Shown here: positions 8,401-17,548 of the stretch, piece by piece
How the letters are laid out: each line of letters begins with the position of its first letter
Numbering within the stretch: the first letter of the stretch is position 1
Origin: Euperipatoides rowelli
Lineage: Eukaryota; Onychophora; Udeonychophora; Euonychophora; Peripatopsidae
NCBI GenBank assembly: GCA_003024985.2
Contig: PXIH01S0007387.1
Length of the DNA stretch: 17,619 nucleotides
Direction: 5' to 3' (one strand)
The notes under the pieces: model-generated
Database searches by the model: none
Told to the model about the DNA's origin: nothing
What the model saw: only the letters and a program-made list of their open reading frames with translations
Program-made: the position numbers and the translations under genes

Positions 8401-11098
8401 ACTGATAAAACTCTGCTTTTTATATATCTGTATATATAGGCTATAAACAGTTCTATACTATTTAAAACGATTTAAAATAAACATTTTAAAATTAAAACTA
8501 GCTGTTATTAAAAAGTACTCACATTTTAAAATAATTTAAGTTTCCTGAATTTAAAAAATAATTTATTAATTCATGAAATTTCTATTTCATATACATGCAC
8601 TGTACCAGTGTATATAGTTTATATTTACAGAAGATACTGTATCTGTACATATAAATATATATACAGTATATAATATATAAACACAGAGCATAGTATATAC
8701 CATATAGTATATGCAGTATATATACTGTGAATTTGAAAAAAAATTACATTAAAAAAAAAGTGTCAACCATTAGTGAGTACTTTCTAATGATGTATTTACT
8801 ACTCAATACAACCCAATTAGAATGAAATATAACATAACATAGCACCAGTAATCTATAAAATTGTTAAATGAATTAAAATTTAATTATAATTCAAAGAGTA
8901 TATGGCTCAGTATTGTATAAGTGACATGAAATTTAAATATGGATAATAAAATTGTCAAAATTCTATACATCTGTTTACTAAACTAAAACACACAGAATAA
9001 ACTGGATCCAAAAGAGCATTTAAAAAATATACAAAATATGAAATAAATGGCAAGTCAACGAGATAGGCTACAGCCTTTTCTTGTTCTTAATAGAAGATGG
9101 TTAAAATTAGCACCAGAAAAGGACGGTTATTACTTTTTTTAAAAAACAAAAACAAAACTTTTTTGTTATTGTCTATTACAAAATACATCAGTATTGTATA
9201 TCACAGTTGAAGAAATTGGTGGGAAGAATAATAGAAACAATAAAATAATAGAAACTATGAAATAAGAAAAACTATAAAAGCATAAGAAATCTCTAAAAGG
9301 TAAAATAAAAGCATAAAATGAAAGATATTCACAAGATATTGCTTTTTGTTCACATTATTAAAACACATCAGATAATAAGAAAGGTGAATTAACAGTCAGA
9401 TGAAATGCATAACGTTAATGTTATACTATTACATGGAATTTACCTTTGAATTAATTTTATTTTAAGATATCTAGGCTATAACATTTTAAAATAAGCAAAG
9501 GAGGCTATGTACTCTAAAATGCCATTTCCTAAGCATGTAATAAAAAATAAAAACTTTTAAAAGCTCTAAAATTTTATCATGACTATAGAAATTCACCCTT
9601 CTACAATTTATTTTATGGTTATTTTTACATTATCACGTGTATATTATACAGTATAGGAAAATGGCCTCTAATGGCAATTATTTCTATAACAATGCTACAA
9701 AATAAATATTATTCTGCATTTTGATAACAAATAGTAATGTTATTTCCATGCATATTAAAAATAACAAAAGTGTTATTTCATAAAAAACTTATATACAGCA
9801 CTTTTCATCCCTTTTAAAAATTGCATCTGGGAGGAAAAATTATGTCCAATTAACATGCGGAAATTTTTCAATTTTGTCTTTGTAACATGATACCATTCCC
9901 AAATTAACAAAAGTACAAAATGGAAAAGATAGCTGAAATTTAAAAATATTTATATTTTGGAACTTTTACTTTGTAGGCAATTCCCAGTTCATAGGATTTT
10001 CTTGTTAACCGATTTCAGATTCAAGTTGTTCACTTGAAATGAAAATGTTTAAATTGCAATTTAGTTTTTCCATATTTTTTTTTTTAATAATTCTCATTAC
10101 CAGCTTTTTAATCGCTATCTTTGGCAGTAAATCGCTTCATTAACAAAGTTTTAAAACAACAAAATCATACTGAATATTTTCTAAATGCATTTCGAGGGGG
10201 TGCTAGTTTGACTAGTACAATTCAAGGTTTATTGATATAACTGCAAATGATTAAGGTGTTCAACAACAAAGTAGAAAATGAAATTGATATTTTTTTTTAA
10301 ATCAAGAGATAAATATATTAGTTTTAAAATAGTTATGACAGCTAAATAAATGAATCCGTATAAAAGAAATAAAATTTAAAATTCAGTGCTTTTTTTATTT
10401 GTAATAAGAATACTACTATCTTCCATTTATCAAATGGCAATTTTTCATAATTTCTCAAAAATGAAAATTGACTATCCCATGCAATAGGGCAGATATATTG
10501 TATATTTACAAATACTGATCTGAACTATCTCAAGTAAAAAGGTGGGCTTTCAAATGACTATACGCATAGGTTTTATGAAATTCAGACTAAGTAATTTGAC
10601 TAAGAATTTAGCCTTCAAAAAAAATAAAAATTTAATAAACATGGGATTTAAAATATACAGACTATAAAACCTATATACAGTAATTACCAAAACTCATTAT
10701 GATAAAAAAATTAATGTGACCTAATAAAAATGAAGAGTAAACTTTTCAACTATATCAAAGGATAAAATTCTAAGCATCTGAATATAAACAAATTCAGAAT
10801 TCAGAGAGAGAGAGAGAAAAAAATGAAATATAATCAAATGACCCATATCAATAACCCTTTAGAAATGAACAAATGCAGTTCCTAAATGAGTATAAAAGGA
10901 TTTTTAAATTTTTATTTCAATTAATAGCCTACTGTTTAAGCCACTTCAGCTATTTTAAAATCATCTAAAAGATGTACTGAATATAGTAAAATCATTTGGT
11001 TTAAATTATAATTTTAAAATATGTAATAAAAACAAATTAAGTACATTGAGAAACTGCCAAAGTCAAACAGCAATCCATAAATGATAGATCATGATCAA
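5485..11098. other. AT-rich region downstream of PLOD: 3' UTR plus intergenic or repeat DNA
   Basis: No exon-like or coding wording was found on either strand in about 5.6 kb. On the minus strand the PLOD 3' UTR must begin at 11098 and run leftward; how far cannot be told because possible AATAAA signals (TTTATT on the plus strand) are common. The region also holds AT palindromes (a perfect 14-base CAGTATATATACTG at 8714-8727 among several ACAGTATA words), a short AG repeat at 10803-10816, and five copies of TAGGCTA/TAGCCTA. Confidence 0.5.
10911..10916 (-). promoter_or_regulatory. Candidate poly(A) signal for PLOD
   Basis: TTTATT on the plus strand reads AATAAA on the minus strand, about 185 bases past the PLOD stop. 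In such AT-rich DNA this hexamer also occurs by chance, and other candidates lie further on. Confidence 0.2.
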
Positions 11099-11254
11099 TT
11101 AAGGATCAACAAATGAGATCATAATGTATCGAGTGCCTTTAGTAACATAGAGCCCTTCATGATAATGGGTGAGACGGCCAGGATGCATCATAGTCCAACC
11201 TAATCGAGTAGCTGTAATACTGCAGTTGTACCTAAGAAAATTACATCCACCACC
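11099..11254 (-). CDS. PLOD: Last coding exon of procollagen-lysine 2-oxoglutarate 5-dioxygenase (lysyl hydroxylase)
   Basis: Read on the minus strand from 11254, 51 codons and a TAA stop (11101-11099) give the C-terminal end of the lysyl hydroxylase dioxygenase domain. Key wording is [23 protein letters not shown] and [12 protein letters not shown]. The enzyme hydroxylates collagen lysines in the ER lumen using Fe(II), 2-oxoglutarate and ascorbate. His in the second position of HYH (codon 11161-11159) matches the third iron ligand (His708 in human PLOD1). Arg in GTRYI (codon 11131-11129) matches the 2-oxoglutarate-binding Arg718. The exon follows a canonical acceptor, a pyrimidine-rich stretch ending in tattAG (AG at 11256-11255), and starts in phase 0. 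The protein ends in ...SFVDP as in other family members. No damage is visible, so the gene is probably functional. The symbol names the family; which paralogue cannot be said. Confidence 0.94.
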   Translation of the reverse strand, partial: GGGCNFLRYNCSITATRLGWTMMHPGRLTHYHEGLYVTKGTRYIMISFVDP

Positions 11255-12060
11255 CTAATAGGAAACAAAAAAATAATAAAAAATTATATAGTAATGATAT
11301 AGTAAATTAATAACATATTACAAGTTTAATTATGATCAGCCTCATTGTACAATAATGGGTACCAATGGACATCGTTAGTGTGTTACATTTTATCAAACTG
11401 GTGGGAACAAAAGTGTAAGCTGTTCATAAGTTTATTTTTTATTTAAATTTAAATAAAAGATAACACTATTAAACTTGTGACCAGCAGACAACTCTTTGTT
11501 TCCACCAATCAGATAAAATTTAACACACAAATGATGTCAAATTACACATTTTACTGAACAATGAGCCATTACTCAGTTGATGATTACTTTAGGAGTCTAA
11601 TTTATAAATTATTTTATAAGAATACAATGTAAATACATAATGGCAAGTGAGCTAAAAGTAAAAAGCTATCTCTGGCATCTGTACTTCAATAGGAAATTCA
11701 TACAATTAGTTTTATCCTATACAGAAATTAAAAAAATAGTGAGTATTTTACTTCTTATCAACAAAATAACTGATCAATATTTTATTAAATATAAAATTTC
11801 TTAATAAACTTCAAGACCAACATTGACAGGTTTTGAATAGTTTTAGATAATAGAGTCCATGGAATGGACTGTCTGAGTAAAAACTATTTTAAAGAAATAA
11901 AATCTTATCTGAAAAAAAATACAGTAGGCTACGCTTAAAGCAGGAAATGAATCAGGTTTTTATATATCTAGGTTTATTTGAACAAAGGTTTAAAACAATT
12001 TATGCATAAACTTTGCCCCGAAAGTTAAGGTTTATGTTTACAGAAAGGTGTTTGATTAGT

Positions 12061-12412
12061 AAATACGATATGTACAAGTAAATAAAATAATGCGAAATGA
12101 AAAAGAAAAAAGAAAAGTTCCTAAACCACGTGTAGATCTTAAAAAGTTCCAAAGATCTCCCAAAGGTTGAGACAGGAATAAATAAATACAAATAATATGT
12201 AAAATAAATAAATAAAGCAAAAAAAAAAAAAGAAAAGTTCCTTAGATACTTCAAAGTCATCATCTTCCGATAATACTTGTCAAGATGGAAACATACAGTT
12301 ATGACCACAGACTATAAGATGATACTTGCACTGCCGAAGTAACGTGCTTGCACTTAATCCATGTAAAGATCTTAAAAATTCCAAGGATCTTCTTATAAGC
12401 CAAGACAGAAAT
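12061..12412. repeat. Mosaic of diverged duplications at 120-base and 233-base offsets
   Basis: Block 12061-12122 (starting AAATAC, ending AGAAAAGTTCCT) recurs in worn form at 12184-12242, exactly 120 bases on. A second block at 12126-12179 (core AGATCTTAAAAAGTTCCAAA, end GAGACAGGAAT) recurs at 12359-12412, 233 bases on. The two blocks interleave, suggesting successive local duplications or a fragment of a larger repeat. The 102-codon minus-strand open frame here (12308-12000) is low-complexity Phe/Tyr wording and not a gene. Confidence 0.6.
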
Positions 12413-12774
12413 TCCAGTCTTAAATAATCAATCCACAATAAAAAGGAAAATTAAAAAGTAAGAATAATCAAAAGAACTACCGGTACCATTTGTTACAGAC
12501 AAATTCACTCATGCTGCTCAAATAGACTAGGGCCTAGAAGTGATAACGCAAAATACGGATTTATCTTAAGTCAACTGCCCGATGATCAGACAAAAGCCAA
12601 TTAATCCAATAGACCAACAGAAGGCTTCTTACAATCCATAAAAAAAAGCAAACATAAATGAAAAAAATAAACAGAATAAAAATAAAACTATTTAGAGTGA
12701 CAAGGAGCAAGCGGCTATTTTAGGCGCTACATCCAGATATGTAGAGAATATACATTTCGGACAATTAACCGTTA

Positions 12775-13001
12775 ACTACACGCACTGATGTACAAAATAC
12801 CCCACTCACACTAAAAATGCTATAATTTTTGTTAAATGATTCTCATTGAACTGTTAATGCCACCTAACCTCTTATTGAAGTGTTCACTATGACCATCATC
12901 AGTGTTGTTGATGCAGCTGTAGCAATAAGTTCATAAATTGTTGTTAAATCTGCATCCGTGTTGCTATTTGGTGTACAAAATACACCATGCGTGTAGTAAT
13001 G
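12775..13001. repeat. Candidate MITE-like unit with inverted ACTACACGCA ends and GGTGTA hairpins
   Basis: The left end at 12775-12784 reads ACTACACGCA, followed by GATGTACAAAATACCCC (12787-12803). The right end reads GGTGTACAAAATACACC (12970-12986), then ATGCGTGTAGTAATG, so TGCGTGTAGT is the inverted match of the left end. Each end carries a small internal palindrome (GGTGTA...TACACC or a worn form). The unit is about 227 bases and its interior has no coding wording. No clear target-site duplication was identified. Confidence 0.45.
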
Positions 13002-13065
13002 TAATTATATTTATTCAGATTTTTTTTTCACAGAAAATCTTCTTTTAGCATTCAAATATATATTA

Positions 13066-13083
13066 ATACAGTATATACTGTAT
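13066..13083. repeat. Perfect 18-bp AT-rich palindrome
   Basis: ATACAGTATATACTGTAT equals its own reverse complement. Similar TACAGTATA words recur at several places in the window, so it is probably part of local sequence character and not a specific site. Confidence 0.6.
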
Positions 13084-13342
13084 ATAGTTTACTATCATTA
13101 CTTATTCAGAGTGAAATAATGAAAAATAATGTTTAGTTTTTAGTTCAAATATTTGCATAGCCTACTATTATTTTCAAGAAATGTATATTTTTTATTTTGT
13201 TTAAATATTTAGAAGGACTGTTTATGTTTCAATATTTTTAATAAAAGCTGATCTAAGTTTAATATACATAAATTTGTATAATATGCATAGTATTTATTGA
13301 AAACATTTTTCTAAAATTAATTTTAGTTACTTTTTTTGATGT

Positions 13343-13374
13343 GGTGTAAAAATACACCAAGCGTGTACTACTTA
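13343..13374. repeat. Extra direct copy of the GGTGTA-hairpin motif
   Basis: GGTGTAAAAATACACC (13343-13358) followed by AAGCGTGTACTACTTA repeats the right end of the unit at 12970-13001 in the same orientation, about 373 bases further on. Confidence 0.6.
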
Positions 13375-13784
13375 TGCTATATTTTTTTGATGAGTATAGT
13401 TAAAGGTTAACAAAATTCCATTCAGGTTTCCCATATTCTCTCTGACAAAATACAAATATATTTTTTAGATTTTATAATATGAGAATGAAGCAAGCCAAGT
13501 AAAATGTTAGTTTATTTGGTTATTTTTATGTTAATTTTTACAGAGTGATATAAAGCATACAGTATATAAAGTACTTCCTATATGCTCTTGCATAGAAACT
13601 TTCTTCACTGCTTGAACTAATATGTAGTAATTATAGATATTATAGAAATTAAAACAAAGTCTACAGTTGTTTTTATTCATTTTTCTAAACATATTGAGAG
13701 GATATACATAATACTTGGGTTAATTGTGGGCTCAGATAATAATCTTCTATATACTCTAGTTCTATGTAATGTGGCTTTAGTATT

Positions 13785-13862
13785 TAAAAATTATTTAAAT
13801 ACTGCTTAAGAAACTTTAATAAATTAATTAAAGTTTCTTGAGCAGTATTTAAATAATTTTTA
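13785..13862. repeat. Near-perfect 36-bp inverted repeat with 6-base spacer
   Basis: Arms 13785-13820 and 13827-13862 are reverse complements except at one position (T at 13807 against G in the other arm). The spacer is AAATTA. A plus-strand transcript would fold into a 36-pair helix with one G-U wobble; a minus-strand transcript, the direction of PLOD, would have one A-C mismatch. The arms are not simple sequence: they contain ACTGCT(T/C)AAGAAACTTTAAT. It lies inside the last PLOD intron. Confidence 0.9.
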
Positions 13863-14276
13863 TGACTGTTATCCCATATCAGTCTCTAAGAAGATTTTTT
13901 TTTTTTTTTTATGCGGTTTAGACCAGTAGCCTTTCAATCATTAATAGAATAGAATAAGCTAATTTTTTAAAATTGTATTTTCATCAGATTTACATTAATG
14001 GTATTCATTTTACATGATATCTGCTTCTGCCACTTAGTACATCAGTTATATATTCATGACTAACTGATGGGTTTATGTACATTGTATAGGCTATAGTAAT
14101 GCACGCAGCACTACTGATAGGATGCTACATTGTTTTTATTAGTGATACTAAGCAGTGTGCTAATCTGAAAATATAAAGTAGAGAAGCATTAACTTGCATT
14201 AAATGCTTGTTTTATCCTTCTTTTCTTTCATTTTTTATACTCATTTGTGGTATATTAATGATGACATAAGTAAAGC

Positions 14277-14310
14277 AATATACTTATGAAAATATACTTA
14301 TGAAAATACT
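14277..14310. repeat. 14-base tandem repeat, 2.4 copies
   Basis: AATATACTTATGAA occurs twice in a row (14277-14290 and 14291-14304) and then begins a third time (AATACT). Confidence 0.85.
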
Positions 14311-14599
14311 GATCAATTTAATATCAGCCAAAGTAATGATGACATAGAATTTACAGCATATAACTTTAGTATCGCTACTGCTGCTTAACTGTGTGTGCAT
14401 GGTGTAAGGTCCCAATTCTTTTTAAAAAATGGAAAAAAATGTAAACAAAGTTTTTTTGGTAAAAGAAAAGGCATAAATTTATAATTCCCCTTTTATTAGA
14501 TTAAAAAATATATATATTGTCATTTAAAGGAATTATTTTTTTCTCTTCTCACTATTAATAAAACGTATAGGGTGATTTATACGTTTGAGTTTTAAGTGT

Positions 14600-14616
14600 G
14601 GGGGGGGGGGGGGGGG
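14600..14616. repeat. G17 homopolymer
   Basis: Seventeen consecutive G stand alone in AT-rich intron DNA. The length is likely variable and sequencing across it is error-prone. Confidence 0.85.
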
Positions 14617-14926
14617 AATAAAGAATTTTAGATTTGTTCCGGAGTATGTCGTTAGTATAGATTATTTTTTTCACCGCATATTAAAAAATTTTTTGATTCC
14701 ACTTCGTATTTAGCTCCTTATGATCTAAAAAATATATATATTTTCTTATCGTTTAATATTTTGCTCCTTATATTACAATATCTTATTAATGAGACCTTTC
14801 CCATTGTATATTTGAATGAAATTGAACTTCCCTTTCAGAATTATTGCTTGAAGACATTTTTTTTTTTTTTAAATTAATATTAGATTAGGCTATACTAGTC
14901 ATGTATCACCAAGTTTTCAGCCCAGG

Positions 14927-14965
14927 GCTAGTACTTGGGGCCAGCTTGGAGCCTGAGGTACTAGC
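14927..14965. repeat. GC-richer hairpin in the PLOD intron
   Basis: GCTAGTAC (14927-14934) faces GTACTAGC (14958-14965) across a G/C-rich 23-base loop, in an otherwise AT-rich stretch. Function unknown. Confidence 0.5.
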
Positions 14966-15380
14966 TTTAAATATTTTTTTTCTTATTTGCTTCAAGTTTG
15001 GAGAACAAACCTGTGATAGGGTAAGGTGGGGAGGGAATGCTATAATGATTATCAAGTTTATAATTGTTTGATTCGGTCATTTGAGGTCTGATCTGCATTT
15101 TCCATTCATTTATTTATAACTCGTTGCAACTCTATTATTTTTAATAGTAAAGTTGTAATCACGACCAGCAGAATGTGTTGATATAAATGAATGAATGGAA
15201 TTGCCTCTATGATCGAATCAACATGCAAATTATTCAAATAACTAATTTGCATAGCTTAGCATTAAAGTCAAGATGCACCTACATTCTGAGTTTTTTTATA
15301 TGCTTTGGTATTGTTTTTTTCTATGTATGCCAAAAGAATGTGGCAAATTACATTTGTAATGACTTGCATCGATAACATAC

Positions 15381-15509
15381 CTCATAATCAATGTGCTGTC
15401 TATTCAGGGCTAGATTAATGGTGTAGGTTGACGAATCATGGTGTGGCCTTAAATTTGGCTGTTCATCAGGCCTGTATCTTACAACAAAATTCATCAAAGA
15501 TATTGGTGG
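15381..15509 (-). CDS. PLOD: Penultimate coding exon of procollagen-lysine 2-oxoglutarate 5-dioxygenase
   Basis: On the minus strand the 129-base exon (43 codons, phase 0 at both ends) begins [19 protein letters not shown] and ends LNRQHIDYE. It continues directly into GGGCNF of the exon at 11254. The [15 protein letters not shown] segment carries the first two iron ligands: His (codon 15443-15441) and Asp (codon 15437-15435), matching the His656-x-Asp658 pair of human PLOD1. The acceptor is a T-rich tract ending in CAG (AG at 15511-15510); the donor is GTATGT from 15380. Reading upstream past the acceptor gives only low-complexity intron wording, so the exon start is well fixed. The preceding exons, with the glycosyltransferase-like region and the rest of the dioxygenase domain, are not seen in the remaining 2.1 kb and probably lie beyond the window. 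Confidence 0.94.
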
Positions 15510-16343
15510 CTGAAATAAAATAAAAAATAAATAACATTTTTTAATGACAACAGACTGAATATTTATCAATTTAGAAAGATTCAACTTTTTAATGCTGGTA
15601 AGTTAACTATTTCTAATGTAAAATATTGGGGGTGGTGGTGGAAAAAGAGTGTTTCTTTTTAACTGAGAAATGTATTTTTAATCAAGTTGTTGTTATACGA
15701 ATTCTTATATTCTAATATGATTTTAATTTAAAGAAAAATGTCATTGAATTCATAGCAATAGAATGATCTAAAATTTCCCCAATTAAAACATAAACATTTA
15801 ATATTTTGTTCACCCCCCACCCACCTCAATTAACCTTCTATCCTCCTCCATCTTACCCCAAAGTCATAGCCAATGCTGAAATATTTTTGCCAGCATTAAG
15901 AACTAATGGAATTGGCTTAATGTATATACAGTAGGCTATATATAAAAACCCATCAAAAATGACAGAAAGTAATAAAATACTTTATTTATTGAAAATATAT
16001 GTGAACAGTCTAATAGTTAAATACTAAATTTAATATACTTATTTTTTAAAAAAAATAGAAATAATTTCAAGTTTGACATAGCCTTAAGACTAAAATGTGT
16101 ATATTTTTCTTTTATATTCTGAATATTCCAATTAACTGTTTGTAATAATGTTATTCTAGTGTAAAAAAAAATGATGGGAACAATAAAAACATCTTAGAAT
16201 GGAAGTTTTAAGCGACACCAATTAGAAGCCAGATCATACACAAATCAACTGGAAGTTCTAAGCTTCTTCAATTAGACACTGATTAGACATAGATTAAATG
16301 ACAAAAAGTGAAAATTATATGTATTGGAAATACAGTCGAATGA
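15510..16343 (-). other. PLOD: Part of the next upstream PLOD intron
   Basis: No further PLOD exon wording was found here. There is a G-rich patch (GGGGGTGGTGGTGG near 15628) and a C-rich patch (CCCCCCACCCACC near 15813) on the same strand. Two imperfect direct copies of a 27-base block (TGGAAGTT(T/C)TAAGC...CAATTAGA) lie at 16200-16226 and 16250-16276, just before the retroelement. Confidence 0.55.
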
Positions 16344-17548
16344 AAATTAATACAGGATACTTATGATATCAGTAATTGTTTTTTAGACTTTTTCACTCGC
16401 TTCAATGTGCAGGGAGCAATGGATTTAAAATCAATGTTGAAAGATCATGATGATAATTTTTACATTAGTTTGGTAAGCATTGAGGAAGTGCGGGCTATTA
16501 TTGAATGTTTAAATGAGTCATTTGCTACGGCTTTTGATGGGCTACCGAATTACTTTAGGCCTATATAGTCAAAAAATTTTTTTTATTTTTTATTATTGCA
16601 ACTCTTGTGATCAATTTAGCATTGGAGCGGCAAAGATTGCCAGAGATGTGGAAGCTGGGAGTCATTTTGCCTGTCTACAAATCAGGAACAAAAAAATTGA
16701 TGCTTTCTTATAGACCCATAACGATCAATTCTCCTTTGCCAAAGATTGCAGAGAAAATTGTAATGAAAAGGATGGATTCTTTTGTCAAGACGAACTGCAT
16801 TCTTTCAGTGATGCAATATGTTTTAGGTGGGGAATCTCTACTGTTGATGACTTATTAGAAACAACTAATTACTGTCTGGAGGGATGCGAGGCAGGTAGAG
16901 CAACTGATGGGATATTATTTGATATCTCATCAGCCTTTGATACTGTCTCGCATTCATTGTTAATTGAAAATTTATTACAAATGGGTTTTGAGATTTATCT
17001 GATACTGTGGTTAATTAACTACCTTTCGGATAGATTTGTGAAAGTAAGCATTAATAAAGTATTATCGAAGTGTAAATTGATAAATAATGGACTCCCACAA
17101 GGGGCCATTTTGTCAAGCTTTTTATTTAGTATATTTGTTGCTGGTTTGCCTAATATAATTGGATCAAACTTATGCATATATGCCGTTGATATTAAGTTAC
17201 TGAGAAATATTGTGAACTTCAATGACACAAATATGCTACAGGCTGATAGATAGAATTTATAATTGGTTTGATAGAAATTGCTTAATGGTTAACATGTTCA
17301 AAACTAGACATATGAGAATAATGGCAAAGAATACCACTCATGTATATTTATAAAATAATGAACCTATACAAAGTTGTTTTGAGTATAAAGATCTAGGCAT
17401 TATTCTGGATCATAGGCTAACTTTTGGATCACATATTGATTTGGTAGTCAGCAAAATAAACAAATCTTTTGGAGGTATTAAATGAGAATTGAAATATATA
17501 ACTTTGAATGCTTTTCGGATAACGTATATGAAGTATATGTCTATTTAA
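16344..17548 (+). pseudogene. Broken non-LTR retrotransposon reverse transcriptase (Jockey/CR1/I-like)
   Basis: Four adjoining coding pieces in shifting frames rebuild the RT order. First, 16344-16568 holds DFFTRF, the VSIEEVRAIIECLN helix and AFDGLPNYF, ended by TAG at 16566. Second, about 16585-16820 holds LPEMWKLGVILPVYKSG and YRPITINSPLPKIAEK. A missing base at 16820/16821 in the GFR box shifts to the third piece, which has STVDDLLE, motif A FDISSAFDTVSH, motif B NNGLPQGAILSSFLF and motif C. Motif C reads YAVD where the family has YADD, so one catalytic Asp is lost. A fourth frame from 17243 carries the thumb (KDLGIILDHRLTFGSHIDLV) with stops at 17351 and 17483, ending at 17546. It is inactive. 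Endonuclease is absent, so the copy is 5'-truncated. It is antisense to PLOD and probably intronic. The remaining 71 bases to the window edge are undecided. Confidence 0.9.

Larger units (their letters stand above)
11255..15380 (-). other. PLOD: PLOD last intron (about 4.1 kb)
   Basis: The donor is GTATGT at 15380-15375 and the acceptor AG is at 11256-11255, both on the minus strand; both flanking exons are in phase 0. The intron is AT-rich and has no coding wording of its own. It hosts the repeat structures listed separately, and a 7-bp-stem hairpin at 11854-11870 (AGTCCAT, three-base loop, ATGGACT). Confidence 0.88.

Noticed and set aside
12000-12308. Minus-strand 102-codon open frame with Phe/Tyr runs resembling a membrane protein
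   Set aside because: The apparent hydrophobic segments come from A-rich repeats on the plus strand, and the frame spans the duplicated blocks.
15187-15375. Plus-strand 62-codon open frame ending with a hydrophobic segment
   Set aside because: It lies in the PLOD intron antisense to the gene, beside the splice donor, and has no family resemblance.
15812-15870. A further PLOD exon in the C-rich patch
   Set aside because: Minus-strand reading gives no lysyl hydroxylase wording and has early stops; the G/A-rich run explains the open stretch.
17019-17228. Minus-strand 69-codon open frame
   Set aside because: It is opposite the RT motif B to motif C region and is its shadow.
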